Positions 41,897-52,774 of a stretch of DNA of 64,000 bases are shown in pieces; positions within the stretch are counted from its first letter, which is position 1, and the number at the start of each line of letters is the position of its first letter. The position numbers and the translations under genes were made by a program. A model generated the notes under the pieces. The model did not search any database, was not told the DNA's origin, and saw only the letters and a list, made by a program, of their open reading frames with translations. Origin of the DNA: Pyronema omphalodes (Eukaryota; Ascomycota; Pezizomycetes; Pezizales; Pyronemataceae); contig JAJJXM010000037.1 in NCBI GenBank assembly GCA_024516155.1, positions 62,001-126,000 on the forward strand. The letters are read 5' to 3'.

Positions 41897-42960
41897 TTCT
41901 CTTCCAAGTAATCCCTCAGTACTCGCAGGCGTTCCTCATCGAGGGCTCGCAGGGGTTCGAACGGCGGAACCTTTCCGTCCATCAAGGGGATCCGGTGGTC
42001 ATGATGTCGGTGCGGAGGTAACCCTACCGCCTCTTTTTCCCTGAATACGGAGAGGTAATCTGCATATTCCGGTGGTATTATTTCTTCCAGGGAGTCAGGC
42101 TTGCTCTTCCCCGCTCGGATTATGGTACTCGCGAGTTCCAATTCCCCGGAAGTGGCAATTAATTTGGCGGGAGCGGTTTCCCAGTTCCCCGGTTCTTCCT
42201 GGTTGGTTGGTGCAGTAGCGGTTGATTTGGCGGGAGCGGTCTCCCAGTTCCCCGGTTCCTTATGGTTGGCTGGCGCTTGCGGGGGTTGCCGCGAAGCGCA
42301 CTGAGGCGAGTCGGGATCGGCCTCGGTGGATTCCGCGCGCCTAGATCCCTGCACGCTTTCCATATCCTCGTCCTCCGACTCTTCCACTTCTTCTCCTTCG
42401 TCATCTTCTTCTATACTTTCTCCCCAGATCTCTTGGATGCGAAGCTCATCTTCCTCATCCGTCTGGGGCATCTCCTCCGGTCCTTCCATACCATAGGCGT
42501 GCTCCGCTTCCTCATGTATCCGTTGATTATATTCTTTTTCTGCCCCCCATTCCGACACGGTCGTGGCATGGGGCGAGGTAGGAAGGCAGTTCCTTCCGCA
42601 TTTCTCGGAGTTGAAGACGATCCTTCCTTCCTTCCAGTCGATGCTGGGATTGTGTTTCCGCAACCAAGGCAGTCCCAGGATAATGGGTGCGTTGCCAATG
42701 GTAATACAGTGGAGCTTGATGTCTTCCCTATGGTCGTTGATCACCATGGTCACCATGGCATCGTGGGTTACTGGGCCCCCATCTAATTCCCGTCCGTCTA
42801 CCGCGAGAACCTTTCGTGGGGTTAATTTTTTCGCGCAGGGCAATCCCTGCTGTCTCACATATTTTCGATCTATAAAATTCTCCGTGGCCCCGCAGTCGAT
42901 CATGGCCGTTGTTTGGTATTCTTTCTTATTTCGTCCGATTAACTTTACTCGCAGGATAAT
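41746..42960 (-). pseudogene. pol: Gypsy-D pol, protease part
   Basis: Protease-like domain with AMIDCGATE active site, followed by an acidic linker (EEDDEGEEVEESEDED) and the start of RT (HHDHRIPLMDGKVPPFEPL). Extra bases near 41878 and 41838 throw it out of frame with the RT segment at 41896. The frame is open upstream of ATG 42903 to the gag overlap, as expected for a -1 frameshift fusion. Confidence 0.82.
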
Positions 42961-43064
42961 TTTTTCGTTTCTTCCGTATGGTCCTACACTCGAGATTCTA
43001 TCCGCCGGTCCTGCCGTGGTTGAACTGGTGGGCGACAGTTGCCCCAGGAATCCACCTTTTCCTT

Positions 43065-44207
43065 TTATTCCTCGGGGTTCTCTTTTCCCGACGTCTCACC
43101 GAGTCCCTCTTCTACCAATGTAGTTTCCGCTGCTCTGAATAGTTTCTTACTTGGGCACTTCGCAGCGTAGTGTCCCACCTTTCCACAGTTAAAACATTCG
43201 TTATTCCGCTTCCGCCTATCCTCCTCCGTCCTATCCCTTGGTTTCGGTCGACGAGTGGAATCTAATTCCATTGGTTCGGGGTCGGAGAGTCGAGATTCGT
43301 GTCCCTGCCCCTTAAGATGGGGGTGGTGATAGAATTGAGGTTCATACCGAGTCCTCAGGGTTCGGAAGTTGAATAGTCGGTTGTCTAATGCTATGGCCTT
43401 GTTGGCGAACTCCGTGAGATCCGTTGGTCGTTCATCAAGGAGTGCCAACTGTCGTTGGACGTCTGTGTTTAGTCCATCACTGAATTGATCGATGTAGGTC
43501 TCGTCATTGTATCTTAAATCGGATTTGATCCTTTGAAATTCGGCCCAGTATGCAGCGGCGGATCGCGCGCCCTGCCTGATCATCTTGAACTTTCTTCTTG
43601 CTACTTCTTTTGAGTCGGCTTCCCCGAAAGCCCTACTAACAGCAGTCTTAAAGGCCTCCCAGGTCGTGTATACGCTTTTCCCCTCCTTGATGGACGGCTC
43701 GATCCATGCCCAAGCGTTACCTCTACAGCGGGAGCTCGCATAGTTCACCTTTTTCTGTTCGGTGTCGAATCTATTCCCTTCACAATTGAACTTCAGTTCG
43801 CATTGCGTCAGGAATGCCCTCAGCTTAGTCCGTTCGCCGTAGTACAGCTCCGGGTCTTCCACCTTGGGGTTACTGTTTGTCGTGGGGCGATGGAGTTGAA
43901 TGAGGATCTGGTTCAACTGCTCCTGGGTCATCGTGACCGGAGTGACAAGTCCCAATCCTGCCGGGGTCGCCATTTCCGCAGGGTCGTCGGTAGAGGTATG
44001 GGGGAGTTCGGGTGATTCGGGGGTCTGGGGTCTGGATGGTTGTTCGGGGGTCACTGGGCTTGCCGATCCGGTCGGTTCTTGTTCGATATGTTCTCCGAGC
44101 TCTTTTAGCTGAAAGGACGCCACTGTGTGCGCCTTCTTCTGGGTTTTCTGGGTCTTCTGGGTTTTCTGGGTTTTCTGGGTCTTCGTTCCGCGTTGGGTGT
44201 CGTACAC
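43065..44207 (-). CDS. gag: Gypsy-D gag
   Basis: The frame opens near the 5' LTR at a GTG with a TQK micro-repeat. The first ATG is 43973 (MATPAG), which matches the first ATG of Gypsy-A gag, so it is the preferred start. Capsid region (EDPELYYGERTKLRAFLTQ...AAAYWAEFQRI) and CCHC knuckle (CFNCGKVGHYAAKC) are present. Ends TAA 43067-43065, just after the frameshift heptamer. Confidence 0.88.
   Translation of the reverse strand: MYDTQRGTKTQKTQKTQKTQKTQKKAHTVASFQLKELGEHIEQEPTGSASPVTPEQPSRPQTPESPELPHTSTDDPAEMATPAGLGLVTPVTMTQEQLNQILIQLHRPTTNSNPKVEDPELYYGERTKLRAFLTQCELKFNCEGNRFDTEQKKVNYASSRCRGNAWAWIEPSIKEGKSVYTTWEAFKTAVSRAFGEADSKEVARRKFKMIRQGARSAAAYWAEFQRIKSDLRYNDETYIDQFSDGLNTDVQRQLALLDERPTDLTEFANKAIALDNRLFNFRTLRTRYEPQFYHHPHLKGQGHESRLSDPEPMELDSTRRPKPRDRTEEDRRKRNNECFNCGKVGHYAAKCPSKKLFRAAETTLVEEGLGETSGKENPEE
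43083..43089 (-). promoter_or_regulatory. -1 frameshift heptamer of Gypsy-D
   Basis: GGGAAAA in the G-GGA-AAA register of gag, six codons before the stop codon. The pol frame follows at -1. Confidence 0.8.
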
Positions 44208-44210
44208 AGG

Positions 44211-44220
44211 ACGAAATCAA
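44211..44220 (-). other. Gypsy-D primer site (self-priming type, one mismatch)
   Basis: Minus-strand TTGATTTCGT directly after the 5' LTR. It pairs with ACGCAATCAA in the LTR (44425-44416) except for one base. The partner lies 38 nt downstream of GTATAAG (44463-44457). Confidence 0.6.
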
Positions 44221-44221
44221 A

Positions 44222-45010
44222 TATCAGAATCCGTATCCACGGTTACTGACGACAGGCAGCGCGGGGTTTCGGCGGCGAGGAGGGCGGCGGCGGGTTAGGT
44301 AAGGCTGGTAAGTTGGAAATGGGCAAGGGTTTGTGGGCTGGGAAATCACAGGTGAGTTTGGAGAGATGGGATATCACAAGGGAACTTTTGTAGATAGGAT
44401 TGTGTAAATAGAAACTTGATTGCGTGAAGAAATAAACTACATACAAATTTCCTCCTCTTATACTTGTTCCTTCATGACTCGTGACTCAGCATTCTCCGCC
44501 TGCGGAGAATGCTCCCAATGCTAACCGCCGTGATAACTACATACATGACCAACATTCCCCAACATTTGCCAACCGCCGTAATTCCAAATAAGAAAGCAAG
44601 ATAACTAAACGCCGTAATTCCAAATAATAATAACAAGGAAAGAGTACATACCAAAAGAGATAACTACCGGCTAACCGCCGTGATTCCAAATAGCAAAGAA
44701 AGAGTACATACCGAAAGAGATAACTTCCTGGCTAACCGCCGTGATTCCAAATAGTAAAGAAAGAGTACATACCAAAAGAGAGAAGTAAAAGATTCCAACA
44801 TTTTCCTAGCCGCCGTGATACCTAAAAGAAATCCAAATAAGAAATAACTCCGAACATATGAAAATCCTCGGCAAGGGGCCCAGCCCCTTGCCCTAACCCT
44901 ATCCCTTCACTTCATGACAGCGTAGCAGGTTGCTAGGGTGATGACGATCACCCATAGCCCTGCGGTGGTGACGGCGGAGGCCAGGAGCATGTCACGGGAG
45001 CGTTGTGACA
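44222..45010 (-). repeat. Gypsy-D 5' LTR
   Basis: 789 bp. One base shorter than the 3' copy (GTGTAAATAG against GTGGTAAATAG). Shares the non-canonical TA end with the 3' LTR. Confidence 0.93.
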
Positions 45011-46752
45011 CTTATCCCCGTTGGTGAGATGATATATCCCAAGTACTCCGTCTCCGTGGTGTGAAACTCGCATTTTGAGGCCTTGAGCCTCAACTTTACC
45101 TTATCCACCCGTTCCAAAACCTTTCTCACATGTTGTTGGTGTTGCTGCAGATCATCCGAGTACATGAGGATGTCGTCGAGGTATGCCAGACAGAAGATGT
45201 CTAGATAGTCGCTGAGGACCTCGTTCATCCACCTCTGAAAGGATGCTGGAGCGTTGGTAAGACCGAATGGCATGACCAAATATTCAAAAAGACCGTATTT
45301 CGTCCGAAAAGCGGTCTTCCATTCGTCCCCCTTTGCGATTCGCAGGTTATGATAGGCGTCCCGTACGTCGAGTTTCGTGTATATCTTTGCGTTGGATAGT
45401 CGATCCAACGCTTCCCCTATCAACGGGAGAGGTGTTCTATCTTTTACTGTGATCTCGTTAAGCCCCCGATAATCCACACAGAGTCTTAGTGTGCCATCCT
45501 TCTTCTTCACAAAATGAATCGGGGCCCCCGCCGGTGATGTCGAGCGGCGTATCCATCCCTTCTCCAGGCTCGTGTCCAAGTATTCTCTTAACGTTTTCAA
45601 CCTTCCCTCGTCCAATGCTCGAAGGGGTTCGAATGGTGGAACCCCTCCCTTCACCAACGGAATCCGATGGTCGTGATGGCGGTGTGGGGGTCGTCCCGAC
45701 ACTTCTTCCTTATCGAATACATGCAAGAAGTCGTGATATTCGACCGGAACAATGTCACCAGCCGAACGCGGGGTCGGTTCCTGCTGTTTGGCTGAACCCT
45801 GGGATACGGGTTCCCGAACGGAGCCATACTGCTCGTCCTGTAGCGATCCCATGGCGGCGTAAGCGATCCAGTCAAAGTTTCCTTCCGATTCCTCCTCATC
45901 TTCCCCATCTTCCTCGTTTCCATCGGCCTGCATTCGAGAAGGATCCTTTTCTGCACCATCCCGGGTCCGTTTCCGTTCCTCCTTTATTTCTTCCCCTTCC
46001 TCGGGCTGCATTCGAAAAGGGTCGTTCTGTGCAGTTCCCCGGGTCCGTTTCCGTTCCTCCTTTTCTTCTTTCCCTTCGGGCTGCAATCGAAAAGGATCGT
46101 TTTGTGCAGCATCCCGGGACTCTTTCCATTCCTTCTTTTCCCCGTCCGTTTCCTCAGTCTGCATTCGAAAAGGATCGTTTTGTTCGCTACCTTCGATCTC
46201 TTTTCGTTCCTCCTCCTCCTGGTCCTTCTCGACCCTTCTTCGCCACGTCGCCGCTTCTTGTTCCTTTTTCCTCGTTCTACTTACCCAGGTTTCCTTCCTT
46301 TCTTCCCAACTTGCTTCGCATATTCTTTCTCCCCTGGCTGCGGCCTGCGCAGTGTCCAGTCGATATTGCTGAATAGCGTCGTTTTCCGTTACCGTGGTCG
46401 CGTGAGGTGAGGTCGAGGTCCCTAGGCACCTCTTAGCGCAACGCGCCGAGTCGAACGTAACTCTTCCCTCGTTCCAGTCGATACTGGGGTTGTGCGTTCG
46501 GAGCCATGGAAGTCCCACAATGATAGGTGAGTTTCCAATCGTGATACAATGCAGCCGAATATCCTCCTGATGGTTGTTGATCTGTAATCTTACCATAGCT
46601 TCGTGGGTGACTGGTCCACTAGCTATCTCTCGTCCGTCCACTGCGAACACCCTTCGTGGGACGTCCTTCTTCTTCAACGGAATCCCCACCTTTTCCGCAT
46701 ATTCCTTATCGATGAAGTTCTCCGTCGCTCCACAGTCCACCATGGCCGTCGT
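45011..46752 (-). pseudogene. pol: Gypsy-A pol, protease to RT part
   Basis: Protease active site AMVDCGATE directly follows the Gypsy-B insertion. Next comes a highly charged linker with four diverged repeats (NDPFRMQ/PEGEE-type units, about 45900-46200). RT follows (VDYRGLNEITVKDRTPLP, YLDDILMYSD) and stops at the Gypsy-D insertion after EYLGYIISPTGI. It continues at 37362. Confidence 0.88.
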
Positions 46753-47891
46753 TGTAACGGCGAACAAGGGAGAGATAGCTGGCGGAGAACCTGAGGGCTC
46801 TTCTCAATTATTCACTCTTGAGTTCAATGGATATATCCTTATAATAACTTCAACGTTAGAAACTCTTAAGCTGTGTCTAGCATCAACTTAAAGACTTTCT
46901 GTGTTTAGAAGTTAAGGAAATAAACAAAGATTTCAAGGGACAAAGAGATCCAAAGACGGGGACGAGAACGAGGACGTAAACGAAGATTTCGACAAAGTAT
47001 TTGAATTTGTAAATAAACAAATAACTGTGTAAGGAGAAAAGAAAAACAAAATAAACAAACAAAGAAACAATCCTCTTATATACAATTTTTCCTCCTTACA
47101 CGCCGAGCCACTACTTGCAGAATTTTCCCGAAAAATAACTAAGTAAACAACGCGGTCGCGGTTGCGCGTTCTACACGCCCTAACGCGTTCGTACCAAATT
47201 AGCGTGTTTGCGTGCACAGCCTCGTCGCGCGCTCGTTAGCGTATCTCGCGTGCGCGATAGCGTAACTCGCGTGCGCGATAGCGTACTTCGCGTGCGCGCT
47301 AGCGTAACCCTAAGCGTAGTCACGCGCGCGCTTCCGTAACCCTAATCGTGCGCGTGCGTCCGTAACCCTAACCCTAGCTGTGCGCGTACGGTCACAAACC
47401 TAACCCTAGCTTGTGTGCGTGCGGGTGCAACCCTAACCCTAGTCACGTGAATCCAGATCAGCTGCGATTGGAAAGATGGTGCAATACTGATAAGGTCACA
47501 TGACTAGATCTTATCTTATCGATAAGATGATCGTGCCCTAGCCCTAGTCACGTGTGCGCACATTAGTAGACCAGTGCGCGTGCATACTGATCTACTATTG
47601 ATTAGAACACGTGACCGATCTTATCTAATCGGATAAGATGATCGGTAGACCGTAGGTATGGAATTTCCGAAAAGGGATCCGAGCTGACCCCTAACCCTGG
47701 GGGTAAGTCACGTGACCTTTTTGACAATTTGGGAATTGAGCGTAACCCTAACCCAGGTGAGTGACGAGTGATGATCGAAGACCGAAGGATAATAGAAATA
47801 AATACACAAACGAGTGCTGGATAATGAAGCGAATGATAATAGGTGAATGAATGACGAGGAGGGGGAAGGTAATAATTCTCGAGCCGTGACA
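46753..47891 (-). repeat. Gypsy-B 3' LTR
   Basis: On the plus strand begins TGTAACGGCGAAC and ends GCCGTGACA. Contains about 22-bp CpG-rich repeats (CGCGTGCGCGATAGCGTAAC) at about 47220-47320, several CCCTAACCCTA motifs (47330-47440, 47750), and GATA-containing palindromes (47513-47530, 47618-47643) beside CACGTG boxes. Confidence 0.95.
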
Positions 47892-47930
47892 GGATCCCCC
47901 TTCTTGGACTGAGCTCCGGCGAAGTAACTT

Positions 47931-50900
47931 CTAAGATAAGTTGGGGAGGGGTCCCGGTTTATCGGGGTACTTTTTATGAAAGTCGTCAACGGCTTTACTG
48001 TCGGAATGGAGTTCGGCGGGTTCCCAATCGGGCATATCGTATCCAACCCATTTAACCATATACTGAAGTTTCTTCCGGTGAATTCGGGAGTCGAGGATAG
48101 CTTCGATGAAGTATTCGTCTTCACCGTCGATTTCCACCGGGGGTGGTGGGTCTGATTGTTGACCGGGGTAGGGGTCATTCGCAGCGGGTTCCAATAAGGA
48201 AACATGTTGAACGTTGTGACATTTCATTGTCGGAGGTAGTTCTAATCGATAGGCATAGGGGGATACCTTGGCGATAATCTTGAGGGGTCCGTAACGTTTG
48301 TTGTCTAATTTCCGGGAGGGTCGACAGGTTTTCCAATTACGGGCATTCATCCATACCAGATCTCCGGGCTGATAATTCGGTGACGGGAGTCGATGTTTAT
48401 CGGCATTCTCTTGATAACGTAGGTTAGCTCTGTTGATCTCAGCCCGTAAATGGTTATGGATTTCGGCGAGGGTTTTCGAAGTTGTGAGGGCCCGTCGATC
48501 GTTTACATCGTTCGTAGCTGCTGGAAGTAAATCGAATTGGCAACGGGGGTCGAATCCTTTATTGGCAAAGAACGGGGAAGTTCCCGTTGTCTCGGATGCT
48601 TGGTTATTCGCAGCGAATTCCGCTAATGGTAACCAGTCAGCCCAATCGTCTTGAAGATAGTTGACGTGAGCTCGGAGGTATTGTTCCATAATGGCGTTCA
48701 TTCGTTCTGTTTGGCCGTCCGTTTGGGGATGGAATGCTGTAGATAATCGAGGCTCGATTCCCAAACGTCGACAGAGATTCTTCCAAAACAAAGCGGCGAA
48801 TTGGGGTCCTCGATCAGAGATAATGGTAAGAGGGAGTCCATGCAATCGAAAGATGTGGGTAATAAACAAAGACGATAATTCCTTTGCGTCGATGTCTGTT
48901 CGGCAGGCAATCAGATGTCGTTCTTTGGTTAATCTATCCACGACTACCCAAATTGCATCACACCCATTGGACCATGGTAATCCTGTTACGAAGTCCATTG
49001 ATATGTCCTGCCAGGGTCTTTCTGGAATAGGTAGTGGACGTAGGATACCAAACGGGGCATGTCTGGTAGGTTTCGAACGTTGGCAGGTATGACAATTTCG
49101 AATATATCTTTCCACGTCTGTCCTCACCTGGGGCCACGTATAGGTTCTTGAGAGGTATTCTAATGTTTTAGATCTACCTGGGTGTCCAGCCGTAGGAGAG
49201 TCGTGGTGTTGTTGCATTAGGTGTAATCGTAGGGGTTCGTAATTCGGGACCCATAAACAACCCCGGTAGAGTAAACGGTTATTGTTTACTGTACATTCAG
49301 CTAATGTAATGTCTTTACAATAACGAGTGTTATTGTTTAGCATTTCAATAACCTTAGTAGGGAATGGGTCTTTATCGTAGGCTTCCGTGAAGAGCTGGGA
49401 TAAGGTGGGGTTTGTTTGTTGTGGGTCCGGTATTACGGTTTGTTGCGAATTCGGTATTGTTTGTTGATTACTGGGGGTAACAGCCGCAACGTGAAGGATA
49501 TTCTCTGGCTTAATGATCGTTGTGTGGTTCTCTAGGGAGCGTTCATCCCCCTCTTTAGGCAGATCTCCGGATCGACGAGTCAGTGCGTCTGGTTTACCGC
49601 CTGCGGTACCGGGGCGGTAAACAATCTTAAAATTAAACTGAGACAAGAACTGGGACCAACGGGCTTGACGGCGGTTCAAGAGCTTTGTCGACGTGAAATA
49701 TTCTAGATTCTTATGATCTGACAGTACTCGAATGGGGTTAATAACAGATTGTAATTCGGGACGCCATTCTTCCAAGGCCCGGACGATAGCCATGAGTTCT
49801 TTATCGTATATCTCATAATTACATTCGGCGGGGGAATGTTTCTTTGAGAAGTAAGCAATAGGATGTAAGATTCCTTCATCATCATATTGAGAAAGAACTC
49901 CGGCGGAGACATAATCAGAAGCATCGGTTTCGACAATAACATCCCGGTCTGGGTCGAAACGAGCCAAAACGGGGGCGGATGTAAATGTTGATTTCAATTC
50001 CTCAAAGGCCTGTTGTTGGGATTCCGACCAGACGAAAGGAACTCCTTTACGTGTGAGTAACGTGAGAGGTTGGACTATTTTTGAATAGTTCTTAACGAAA
50101 TGTCGATAGAAGTTTGCAAATCCCAAAAACGCTCTAACATCTTTGAGGTTCCGGGGAGATTCCCAATCTCGAACTGCAGTAATCTTCTCGGGGTCCATCT
50201 TTATACCTTCTGTACTAATGATGAGTCCTAAGTACTTTACTTCCTTCTGGTGGAACTCGCATTTCTCTGGTTTGAGATGTAACCCTGCTTTTTCGAATGC
50301 TTCGAGGATCAATTTAACATGTTGTTTATGTTCTTCGAGATTATCCGAATAGATCAGGGTGTCATCCAAATAGGCAGTACAGAATCGATCAAGGTAAGGT
50401 GCCAATACGTCGTTAATGAAGTTCTGAAACGTAGCAGGGGCATTGGTAAGTCCGAAGGGCATAACCAATGATTCGAATAATCCGTACTGGGTGCGAAAAG
50501 CGGTTTTCCATTCTTCCCCATTTGCCATACGTATCAAGTTATACGCTCCCCTAATGTCGAGCTTAGTGAACCACTTAGCTCTTGAAAGGTTCATTAAGGT
50601 ATCCTGCATCAGGGGAAGAGGGTAGCGATTCTTGATCGTTCCGGCGTTGATTCCACGATAATCGACCACCAAACGTAATGAACCGTCGCCTTTCTTTACG
50701 AAAAGAATGGGAGCGGCCGCTGGGGATGAGGAGGCACGGATGAAACCTTTGGTAAGGTTCTCATCTAACCAACGTTTCAATTCCTCCAACTCTGGACGTG
50801 ATAGGGAGTAAAGAGGACCGAAGGGAGGCTGAAAACCATCTACGAGTGATATCTTGTGATCCGACGGTCGATGGGGCGGTAACTTATCGGCGTTGACTTT

Positions 50901-51788
50901 TTCGAAGATTCCCAAGTACTGGTGATATTCGGGTGGTACAATAGTCTTAAGATCCGGTTCCTCTTTCTCTGGTTGAAGAGCTGTGGTGATTTCATTCAAA
51001 GATAAGGAGAATTGTTCGACTTTTCCGTAACGGTTGTTGGCATTGTTTACAATTCGTCGAAACGTCGTAGCTGAAATGGCACAGATCTTATTCTGTTGTT
51101 TCGGAGCAATACCCTTAACAGGGGTGGGTGTTAACGTGGTTCGGTGGGGGAGGCAGTTCGGTGATGAGAATTTGATATCGTTATCGGCGAAGTTTATTGT
51201 AACATCGTGTTTACGAAGCCATGGGATTCCTAAAACGAGGGGGTAATGACCAAGCCGAGTAACGTAAGCAGTTAGTAATTCATGATGGTCTCCTATGCTA
51301 CATTCGACTTCAACGTATTCGGTGATGTCTCCTGATGAAATAGGTCGTCCATCAATTACTTCGACCATTTTGGGGTTTTTCAATTGATAACGGGGGAAGT
51401 TGTGTTGGCGTGCGAAGTCTTCGTTCATGAAGGAAATTCCTGTGCATCCGCAGTCTACGAGAGCATGAGTATCGATCTTGGTATTGTGTTCAGTTAGTGT
51501 ACATGGCACGACCAAATGATTCCCATCCAATTCGTTTTCTTGTTTACTTGACAAAGAACTAGCGGATACATAAACGATTTCCTGAGATGAAACGAAAGAC
51601 GAGGCAGGGGCTGGTCCAACAACAGAGCCAACAGGCTGTTGATGGACTACTCTTTTCCCTGGTCGACGTCGGGGTTTGTTGGGATATCCAAAACCTCGGC
51701 GGCGGCTAGGCGAATCTTGCGGGAGTTGTTTGCTGCCAACGTGGAACATTCGTTCTTGAAATGATCGGCTGATCCACAATAAAGACAA
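47931..51788 (-). CDS. pol: Gypsy-B pol polyprotein
   Basis: The frame is 1285 codons. True pol begins by -1 frameshift at 51659-51653 and so enters at KRVVHQQ. Protease ALVDCGCTG near residue 110; RT with YLDD near 470; RNase H (VETDASDY); integrase zinc region (HHDSPTAGHPGRSKTLEYL...CHTCQRSKP) near 860; core (DFVTGLP, SDRGPQFAA, HPQTDGQTERMN); C-terminal chromodomain (EAILDSR...YMVKWVGYD) at about 1225-1280. No lesions seen. The chromodomain would direct integration towards heterochromatin, as known for chromoviruses. Confidence 0.96.
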   Translation of the reverse strand: MSLLWISRSFQERMFHVGSKQLPQDSPSRRRGFGYPNKPRRRPGKRVVHQQPVGSVVGPAPASSFVSSQEIVYVSASSLSSKQENELDGNHLVVPCTLTEHNTKIDTHALVDCGCTGISFMNEDFARQHNFPRYQLKNPKMVEVIDGRPISSGDITEYVEVECSIGDHHELLTAYVTRLGHYPLVLGIPWLRKHDVTINFADNDIKFSSPNCLPHRTTLTPTPVKGIAPKQQNKICAISATTFRRIVNNANNRYGKVEQFSLSLNEITTALQPEKEEPDLKTIVPPEYHQYLGIFEKVNADKLPPHRPSDHKISLVDGFQPPFGPLYSLSRPELEELKRWLDENLTKGFIRASSSPAAAPILFVKKGDGSLRLVVDYRGINAGTIKNRYPLPLMQDTLMNLSRAKWFTKLDIRGAYNLIRMANGEEWKTAFRTQYGLFESLVMPFGLTNAPATFQNFINDVLAPYLDRFCTAYLDDTLIYSDNLEEHKQHVKLILEAFEKAGLHLKPEKCEFHQKEVKYLGLIISTEGIKMDPEKITAVRDWESPRNLKDVRAFLGFANFYRHFVKNYSKIVQPLTLLTRKGVPFVWSESQQQAFEELKSTFTSAPVLARFDPDRDVIVETDASDYVSAGVLSQYDDEGILHPIAYFSKKHSPAECNYEIYDKELMAIVRALEEWRPELQSVINPIRVLSDHKNLEYFTSTKLLNRRQARWSQFLSQFNFKIVYRPGTAGGKPDALTRRSGDLPKEGDERSLENHTTIIKPENILHVAAVTPSNQQTIPNSQQTVIPDPQQTNPTLSQLFTEAYDKDPFPTKVIEMLNNNTRYCKDITLAECTVNNNRLLYRGCLWVPNYEPLRLHLMQQHHDSPTAGHPGRSKTLEYLSRTYTWPQVRTDVERYIRNCHTCQRSKPTRHAPFGILRPLPIPERPWQDISMDFVTGLPWSNGCDAIWVVVDRLTKERHLIACRTDIDAKELSSLFITHIFRLHGLPLTIISDRGPQFAALFWKNLCRRLGIEPRLSTAFHPQTDGQTERMNAIMEQYLRAHVNYLQDDWADWLPLAEFAANNQASETTGTSPFFANKGFDPRCQFDLLPAATNDVNDRRALTTSKTLAEIHNHLRAEINRANLRYQENADKHRLPSPNYQPGDLVWMNARNWKTCRPSRKLDNKRYGPLKIIAKVSPYAYRLELPPTMKCHNVQHVSLLEPAANDPYPGQQSDPPPPVEIDGEDEYFIEAILDSRIHRKKLQYMVKWVGYDMPDWEPAELHSDSKAVDDFHKKYPDKPGPLPNLS

Positions 51789-52765
51789 AGTCCCTTAGCC
51801 ATTCGTTCATCACGACGGCGTTGGTTCTGAGCTTTTTGGGAAGCTGATAGGTCCATGGGGGCCGATCCGTAATTACCACTATTGGTATTCATTGGGTGGG
51901 ACGCCGAGCGAGACGGCGTGGAGCTGGAACGACTGGGGACCGAAGAAACGTGCCGCTTTGTGGTGTTTGAATGAGCTCGAATTCTGTAATCTAGCTTCAT
52001 ACAAAGATCCACAAATTTGGTGAAGTTCTGAGGTTCTTCGGCTTGGTAAACAAGACTGGTCTGAAGGTCTCGAGAGAGTCCACGCTTCAGAGCAGCCTTC
52101 TTTGCGTTTTCGTCGTAGTTCAAGATAGCCATTAATCGTTGGAATTCTGCGTAGTATTGGCTAAACTCACGGTTGCCCTGTTGAAGTTTATCCAATTCCG
52201 CAGATGCAGTACCAACTTGATCAGGATCTCCGAAGGCAGCTTCCAGAATTGTAATGAGAGCCTCAACGTCCTTAAGCTTAATCTTATCTGTAAGGACGTA
52301 GGGTTGAATTTGATTCTGGGCGTTGCCTTTGAGATATCCATAAGTATAACGTAGCTTATGTTGATCATCGGTAAAACGGGAGGAATCTCCGGCGAGCTTG
52401 GATCTGACCTTCGAGATGAAGTTCAGGAGTTCCTTGCGTTCACCAGAGAACTCAGGTGGGTGAGGTAATTCGATGGGACGGGTATTCGGAAGAGGACCGT
52501 TCTTCGTAAGGGCTTGTAGGAGTCGAACGGAGGCGTTGGCGCTTTCGAGATCCCTTTCCAAATCGGTCATTCGTTGAGCGTAGAGGGAGTTGTCCTTTCG
52601 AGCTTCTGTGAGTTCGGCTCGGAGGTCGTCCCTAAGTTGACAGTCTCGTTCGTATTCTTTTACGGCGTTGCGGACCAATTTGATCTTCGTGGGGTCCTGT
52701 TCGACCTCTAACCTTTCGGCTTCGTTGAGGTACAGGGCCACGACGACCTTGTTGTTTTGGTCCAT
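51647..52765 (-). CDS. gag: Gypsy-B gag
   Basis: 372 codons from ATG 52765. N-terminal coiled-coil-like helix (residues about 20-90, heptad-rich), capsid region (PPEFSGERKELLNFISKVRSK...GNREFSQYYAEF), Ser-rich linker and one CCHC knuckle (CLYCGSADHFKNEC). Ends CTA/TAG at 51649-51647, right after the frameshift heptamer. Confidence 0.93.
   Translation of the reverse strand: MDQNNKVVVALYLNEAERLEVEQDPTKIKLVRNAVKEYERDCQLRDDLRAELTEARKDNSLYAQRMTDLERDLESANASVRLLQALTKNGPLPNTRPIELPHPPEFSGERKELLNFISKVRSKLAGDSSRFTDDQHKLRYTYGYLKGNAQNQIQPYVLTDKIKLKDVEALITILEAAFGDPDQVGTASAELDKLQQGNREFSQYYAEFQRLMAILNYDENAKKAALKRGLSRDLQTSLVYQAEEPQNFTKFVDLCMKLDYRIRAHSNTTKRHVSSVPSRSSSTPSRSASHPMNTNSGNYGSAPMDLSASQKAQNQRRRDERMAKGLCLYCGSADHFKNECSTLAANNSRKIRLAAAEVLDIPTNPDVDQGKE
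51653..51659 (-). promoter_or_regulatory. -1 frameshift heptamer of Gypsy-B
   Basis: GGGAAAA in the G-GGA-AAA register, one codon (GAG) before the gag TAG. The -1 frame continues as pol. Confidence 0.82.
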
Positions 52766-52774
52766 TTCGAGGGA

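Larger units (their letters stand above)
37363..45010 (-). mobile_element. Gypsy-D, chromodomain retrotransposon inside Gypsy-A pol
   Basis: 7.6 kb, LTRs 37363-38152 (3') and 44222-45010 (5'), almost identical (one 1-bp indel and few substitutions seen), TSD CTTAT (37358-37362, 45011-45015). Closely related to Gypsy-A in gag, pol and ORF3. The young LTRs contrast with several single-base insertions in pol and ORF3. Confidence 0.95.

Noticed and set aside
45489..46376. 295-codon plus-strand frame
   Set aside because: Antisense shadow of the repetitive acidic linker in Gypsy-A pol.
47330..47440. CCCTAA repeats as a telomere or subtelomere boundary
   Set aside because: They are few, degenerate and present identically in both Gypsy-B LTRs, so they belong to the LTR.
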